Positions 59,242 through 64,000 of a DNA stretch of 64,000 nt are shown here, piece after piece. Position numbers and translations under genes: made by a program. The stretch is from Odobenus rosmarus divergens (Eukaryota; Chordata; Mammalia; Carnivora; Odobenidae), in contig NW_004450479.1 of NCBI RefSeq assembly GCF_000321225.1, positions 603,018 to 667,017 on the forward strand. Direction: 5' to 3'. Each line of letters starts with the position of its first letter. Position 1 is the first letter of the stretch. The notes below the pieces were generated by a model. The model saw only the letters and a program-made list of their open reading frames with translations. It had not been told where the DNA came from and did not search any database.

Positions 59242-59410
59242 ATTTTTATAAAGATTTTATTTATTTATTTGAGACAGAGAGAGTGAGCACAAGCGGGGGA
59301 GAGGGAGAAGCAGACACCCCGCTGAGCAGGGAGCCCATTGATCCCAGGACCATGGGATCATGACCTGAGCCTAAGGCAGACGCTTAACTGATTGAGCCAC
59401 CCAGGCACCC
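59242..59410 (-). mobile_element. SINEC with internal deletion, in LINE-1 3' UTR
   Basis: Part of the GATGTGGGGCTCGATCCC stretch is missing. Confidence 0.87.
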
Positions 59411-59593
59411 TAGGAACACTTTCATAATGAGAATTTCCTCTCATTCACTATTTGGTTACTCTGTTGTAAGTTTTATAAAGAAAGGCAAGATGAATGCATA
59501 AATTGGTAGAAAAGAAAATCCAAGTTCCTTTCTCAGCATCCTCCAAAAGTGAACAAAGAATTTAAAAATAGATCATTATGAATTATGGATTTT

Positions 59594-59695
59594 GGGGGCT
59601 GCTGGGTGGCTCAGTCGGTTGAGCATTCAGCTCAGGTCTTGATCTCAGGGTTGTGAGTTCAAGTCCCATGTTGGGTTTCACGTTTAAAAAAAAAA
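59594..59695 (+). mobile_element. Short SINEC subtype in LINE-1 3' UTR
   Basis: GGTTGTGAGTTCAAGTCCCA box; ATTATGGATTT precedes it and TTATGGATTT follows the next SINE. Confidence 0.82.
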
Positions 59696-59703
59696 GTTAC
59701 AGA

Positions 59704-59893
59704 TTTTTAAAAAAGATTTTATTTATTTGACAGAGAAAGACACAGCGAGAGAGGGAACACAAGCAGGGGTAGAGGGAGAGGGAAAAGCAGGCTTCCTGTG
59801 GAGCAGGGAGCCCAACACGGGGCTCAATCCCAGGACGCTGGGATCATGACCTGAGCTGAAGGCAGCCGCTTAACTGAGCCACCCAGGTGCCCC
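59704..59893 (-). mobile_element. SINEC, inverted in the tail of the previous copy
   Basis: It lies just beyond the A tail of the copy at 59594. TTACAGATTTT precedes it and TTATGGATTT follows. Confidence 0.88.
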
Positions 59894-60640
59894 AAGAGTT
59901 ATGGATTTAAATGGTTGAAGATTTTCAATTCATTTGAATTATTGTTCTTATTGATACTCAAATCCTTTTTTGCTTTTTCGCTAAGAGAATCTCTTCAGCT
60001 AGGCTCCAAAATTTTTTTGAAAAGATGCTCAAATGCTAACAGTCCCTTTCCTTTTTGATACATTTGCTTGTACATTTCCTGTTTTAGACTTGAAATCAGT
60101 CCTTTCTCCAAAAAGTCTTCCTTTAGTAGGAATTGGTATTTAAAAACCACAGAATGGATATTAGAATTGCTCATTGCTACTGCATTGGTCATTGTTTCCA
60201 GGACTTTTCAGTGGACGGCATGAGGACACATGTATTTTTTAAAGCAAATACATTATGAACTCACACTGGTCCTTCTAATTCAAATCCAGGAATACAGGGT
60301 TGTAAATAATTGATCTTATTGACCTCACATCCATTACTCCTGTCTGAAATTCCTGGTTCCCAGTAGTACCTACCTAATATACTCATTTGCATGGTCTCAT
60401 GTTACATACATAAGTCTCACACTAACAATGCTAACTAACTCTACTATCAGAATAAAAACACATTTTACATATTACATATCAATATATATTTGCATCCTGT
60501 ACACCCCCTTCTTAAGTGATAGTACCTTACACACGTTTCTCCATCTTGCTTTTATCATTCAACAATACATGCTGGAGAGCATGCCGCTGCAATATATAGA
60601 GATATTCCTCATTCCTTTGTGAGGGTATATGTATTTCACA

Positions 60641-61285
60641 GGGTCCAATCAGGAGAGAGAAAGCACACAATAATTTGAACAGAGTTTAATATAAAAAATT
60701 ATTAGCAATAACTGGGGATTGGAGTGAGCGATAAAAAGAAATGAGACTATAAAGTATGCAAGGGTTGTAAGAAACAAGGAGTAACCACAGCCACCCCAAC
60801 CAGGGCTCGGACAACGAGGAGCCCACAATCCCCAGGGATGAGATCCAGACCGTTGGAGAAGGCGCCTTTGGCTCGCTGGATGGCAGAGAAGCTGTTAGAT
60901 GTCACACTGATGGACCTGGCTGGAAATCTCTGCAGGGTGCTGGGGAAAGGTTTTTTTTCCACAGAAGGGATCTCACTAGAGGTACTTTTCTACAAAACCA
61001 TTCAAGGGGTTGTGAGGGGAAGCTGGTGGGTACTGGTAACGGCTGGCCAGTGTGCACTCTAAGAGCTGGATGCTGGAGAAGCCCTGGGAGCCGCAGGAGC
61101 CTGCAGATCCAGCACCACAGAAGCAGGAAGAAAAGCTCTTCCTCCTGCAGTGTCTCTCCAGCACCCTCTATTGACAAAGTTTAGCATCATGCCAGAGAGT
61201 ACACAAAAAATAGAGGGCTCAGATCCATTTTCATGGATCAGGCAATGAAGTTTGAATTTAGAGCTGAGATAGAATGCATTAATGA
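60641..61285. mobile_element. Unrecognised insertion within LINE-1 3' UTR
   Basis: A block starting near CACAGGGTCCAATCAGGAGA and ending near GCACCCTCTATTGACAAAG separates two LINE-1 3' UTR pieces. It looks like an interspersed repeat, but I cannot name it. No gene is seen. Confidence 0.4.
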
Positions 61286-61289
61286 TTGG

Positions 61290-61480
61290 CCCAATATACA
61301 ATTTTATTCACTCAGTCCCCTATTTATGGATATTGTATTTCCAGTCTTGCTATTACCAATATTCAGCAGGATTCTAACCAAATTAACTGTCATTTGTTCA
61401 CACATTTAACATTTGTAAGAGTCCAGTGCAGGCTTCATTTTTAAATAGCATATAATCTAGTAGAAAAGGTGAAATTATGC
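61290..61480 (+). mobile_element. LINE-1 3' UTR, continuation
   Basis: CAGTCCCCTATTTATGGATA and TTTCCAGTCTTGCTATTACC match the next part of the LINE-1 3' UTR expected after the piece ending near 60640. Confidence 0.5.
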
Positions 61481-61721
61481 AAATAAAATGTAACGCAAAG
61501 AATTTTCTGGGTATCATCTCAGTTCTACTTAAATTCTGAGGAATAAGATCACTTCCAGTTGCAGCAAGCAGGAAGGACTTAAAGAAGGTACTAACAATTC
61601 AAATAGACCTTCAAAATGGTATAGGGGAAGTCCATTTCAGGAAGATGGAATGTGAGCTGAGGGGTCAGGTCAGGGAGCCTGCTGTGTTTAGACGCTGCCT
61701 GGTTTTGCTGCAGCTAGAGTA

Positions 61722-61869
61722 ACGGTCTCAAAGTGTGGCTCCTGGACCAGCAGTATTAGCAACATCTAAATTTTAAGCCCCCCCACACCACTGGGAACAG
61801 GTACTAGCAATCTGTGTTTCAAAAACCTGCCAGGTGATTCTCATGCCTGCTCAGGTTTGGGAACCACAG
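61722..61869 (+). mobile_element. MER20-type hAT element
   Basis: GTCTCAAAGTGTGGCTCCTG, AGCAATCTGTGTTTC, CCAGGTGATTCTCATGCC and a final GGGAACCACAGG follow the MER20 consensus with an internal shortening. Confidence 0.8.
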
Positions 61870-62244
61870 GCAGAGAGTATTTGAAGCAGACTGGTAAAGT
61901 ATAAAAGTCGCTTCCGAATGTTTGATCATGTGCTTATATTGGTAAATCTTCTAGGGTTATGCACACCGATGTACATATATTTCTTTATAAGGGACTCTGC
62001 ACCGTTGTACTAATCTTATGTAAGTTATAAAACACATTGAGAATAAACAGGAAAAGAGAATGGGAACCGAAGCTCTCCTCTGTTCTGCCAGCACCCCACA
62101 TGGCACTCGACCACCCACTCTGGAGAGCACTCGGGGAGGTGGGCAGTGACTGTGTGGTGGAGGCTGTCCTGTTTCAGGTAGGGCCCTTCCCTTCATCTGC
62201 TCAGAATTAGGCAATTTAGGGTCCTGACCAGGGACCACGTGATT

Positions 62245-62690
62245 GAGTCCTGCTTCGGTCCTCCTCTTTCCGCAGTAAGGGAAGGTGGTGTTTTGGTGGA
62301 GAGGGAGCAGGGAGGCCACTGCAAGGTTTTCCTGGAGAAAACTGTTTTTCCTACTGCAAGTCTGGGACAACAGCCCAGCCAATGAGAGAGGGTCACTGCC
62401 CAGCCAAGGGGAGGTGGCCACAGCCCAGCCGATGAGAAAGGGTCACAGCCCAGCCAATGGGAGACAGCCACAGCCCAGCCAATGAGAAGCCACTATACTT
62501 CCAGCTCCCAGCTTACTCCAATCGCCTTTCTGTTTACAACACCCCCCCCCACGCCCCCTCCCACACCCTATAAGAAGGGCCTCCTCTGCTTCCTCTCCGG
62601 ACGTGCCTGTGGTTGTGGTGGAGGCTGTGTGTCGTTGGCGGGGATTCTCTGCCAATCCCGGGGCGCCCCTCCTCTGCTGGTGCATCAGCG
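62245..62690 (+). mobile_element. Solo-LTR-like element, plus orientation, with CCAAT array
   Basis: A U3-like region with five 25-bp units, then TGTTTACAAC, a C-rich block, a TATAAGA box at 62569-62575 and an R-like CTCTGC stretch. It resembles, over its whole length, the minus-strand element near 57811-58235. The polyadenylation signal present in that copy is missing here and replaced by GGGGCGCC. An endogenous retrovirus LTR is the best reading; the family is not recognised. Confidence 0.6.
62371..62495 (+). repeat. 25-bp x5 CCAAT array within the LTR
   Basis: CCAAT or a one-base variant starts at 62379, 62404, 62429, 62454 and 62479, exactly 25 bp apart. Three are intact, one is CCAAG and one is CCGAT. 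The unit core is CACAGCCCAGCCAATGAGA. Confidence 0.9.
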
Positions 62691-62897
62691 GGCGGTGTTA
62701 CTGTTAAGGTTAACGTTTTATTGGGATTGCACTGAATCTACAAATCAAACTAGTAGAATTTGTCTTTTAGATGACTTTTCAACGCATGAACAACTATCAT
62801 CTCTGTTTCAGTGTTAGTAGACTTTACAATTTTTGCCTTAGCTTGTACACATCTGTTGTTAGACTACCTTCAGATACTTCCCATTTTGGTCCACATT

Positions 62898-63063
62898 TTA
62901 TTTTTTAAAAGACTTTGAGAGCGCGAGAGAGCGAGCACGAGCTGGGGGTGGGGGTTGGGGAGAGGGAGTGTAGCAGACTCCCCGCTGAGCCGGAAGCCTG
63001 AGGCGGGACTGGAGCCTTGAGCAGAAGGCTGACGCCTAACCGACTGAGCTACCCAGGCGCCCC
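62898..63063 (-). mobile_element. SINEC, 80 bp before the CpG island at 63140
   Basis: Slightly shortened copy, ending AGCTACCCAGGCGCCCC. Confidence 0.87.
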
Positions 63064-63139
63064 TTTTATCAACGTTTTAAGCGAGAGTTTTTTGAGGCAT
63101 AATTTACCTTTACAGACTTTGTAGGGTTCAGTTACCCTC

Positions 63140-63980
63140 CAGACGTCCTCAGGTGGCGGCCGTCACCAGCACAGGCCACCTGCTTCCGGCCCGCATTTGC
63201 TGGCGGTGCTTCCCCACGACACCCGGGATACTCGGGAACCACTTACTCTCCCGCCTTGAGGTGAGTACGAGGTCCGGCCCCAGCCCCGCCCCAACCCGGA
63301 AGTCGGCCCCGCTCTCTCCCTGGAGCCCGGAAGTCAGCCACAGCCCCGCCCGAGCCCCCGGAGGTCGGCCCCGCGCGCTCCGCGGAGACCGGAAGTCAGC
63401 CACCCCGCCCCCGACAGTCCGGAAGTCTGCGGTCCCGCCCCCAACCCCGGAAGTCGGCGGCCGGCCGCCCGCCACAGGTCCCAGCCGTGCGCCCGCGCCC
63501 GCGGGGTCGAGTGCTCGGTAGGCGCGGGGGTCGGGCCGCCGTCGCGGGCAGCGGGCGGGCGGCGAGCGGCCCGGGCGGGCGACGCGTCGGTGGCGGGGCG
63601 TCTCAGAGCTGCGGGAAGCGGGCCGGGCGCGCGGGGCCTGGTTGAGGGGGTCGGGCGGGCCCGGCTGCGGCGGAGCTGCTGACCGGCGTGACCCGGCCCG
63701 CCTGCGTCGGGGGTAGCCGGGCGGTGGACCAAGACCCGGGACTCGTGTGTGTCAGTTGAGTCATCCTTTATTGTCGTTAGTTTGATGGGACTTCACTGCA
63801 GTATCTGGAGAGCTACCCAGAACCGGGTGCCCAGCCAGCGCTCTGCGTGCGTCGCAGTCCGCGGGGGCAGCGTGCCTTCGGCAGGTGCTGGTGCGCCCCG
63901 ACCCTCCGCCGCGCGTGGCGTGTTGTCCCAGCGGCCGGAGGAGACTCCAACCACGATGGGACTTTCAGTTCCCTTTCTGG
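63140..63980 (+). promoter_or_regulatory. CYBC1: CpG-island promoter, probably CYBC1 (C17orf62)
   Basis: CpG-rich sequence with six ETS-type motifs (CCGGAAGT or one-base variant) at 63296, 63327, 63358, 63389, 63419 and 63447. A good splice donor, GAG|GTGAGT, lies at 63260. In human, CYBC1 starts about 6.5 kb from NARF and is transcribed divergently, which matches the position and plus-strand orientation here. No CYBC1 coding exon is visible before the window ends, so the gene name rests on synteny only. Confidence 0.5.
63296..63454 (+). repeat. Tandem ~31-bp repeat of ETS-type sites
   Basis: Six degenerate units, each with CCGGAAGTC or a variant followed by a C-rich GC-box-like stretch (CCCCGCCC). 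Start-to-start spacings are 31, 31, 31, 30 and 28 bp. The third unit has CCGGAGGT. It looks like a minisatellite that multiplies a promoter element. Confidence 0.85.
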
Positions 63981-64000
63981 GTGGGGGCCAGCAGAGGGAA

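Larger units (their letters stand above)
58370..60640 (+). mobile_element. LINE-1 3' UTR, long and decayed
   Basis: Wording such as AAAATAACTTGAGGCTCACT, TTCTTATTAATTTATTAG and CAACAATACATGCTGGAGAG follows the order of the old LINE-1 3' UTR. SINEs at 58516, 59242, 59594 and 59704 interrupt it. It appears to resume after an insertion near 61290. Confidence 0.55.

Overview
The window is mammalian nuclear DNA, most likely from a caniform carnivore. The main evidence is about forty copies of the carnivore tRNA-derived SINE (SINEC type, heads like GGGCGCCTGGGTGGCTCAG, CT-rich middle, AATAAA-rich tail). Old LINE-1, MIR, MER5A, MER20 and Tigger2-like fragments and LTRs are also present. There is no prokaryotic-style operon, CRISPR array or phage. 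Two assembly gaps occur, at 14624-15103 and 28667-28716.

One protein-coding gene can be rebuilt completely: NARF (nuclear prelamin A recognition factor), on the minus strand, with 11 coding exons between 56992 (ATG) and 39367 (stop). The exon lengths sum to 1371 nt, giving a 456-residue protein with the three iron-hydrogenase-type cysteine motifs and all splice phases matching. Its CpG-island promoter lies near 57000-57560, and a polyadenylation signal with a GT-rich downstream element lies at 38093-38098. Beyond its 3' end are three tRNA genes on the plus strand: initiator Met-CAT, Gln-CTG and Gln-TTG (34913-35338).

The other CpG islands have no exon I can read. The island at 63140-63980 is where human synteny puts the divergent neighbour CYBC1. 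The island at 14240-15790, which holds the 480-base gap, is where the 5' end of FOXK2 (minus strand) would lie. The island at 32140-33110 has no recognised gene. From 1 to 14 kb, and from 15.8 to 32 kb, the sequence is mostly interspersed repeats in intergenic or intronic DNA.

The most notable structure is the NARF-CYBC1 interval (56.4-63.5 kb), which contains four separate tandem arrays: a 39-bp minisatellite in NARF intron 1, a 95-bp duplicated CCAAT/GC-box module in the NARF promoter, a 25-bp x5 CCAAT array inside an LTR, and a ~31-bp array of six ETS-type sites in the presumed CYBC1 promoter. I found no previously undescribed system. The findings are regulatory-sequence and genome-evolution observations.
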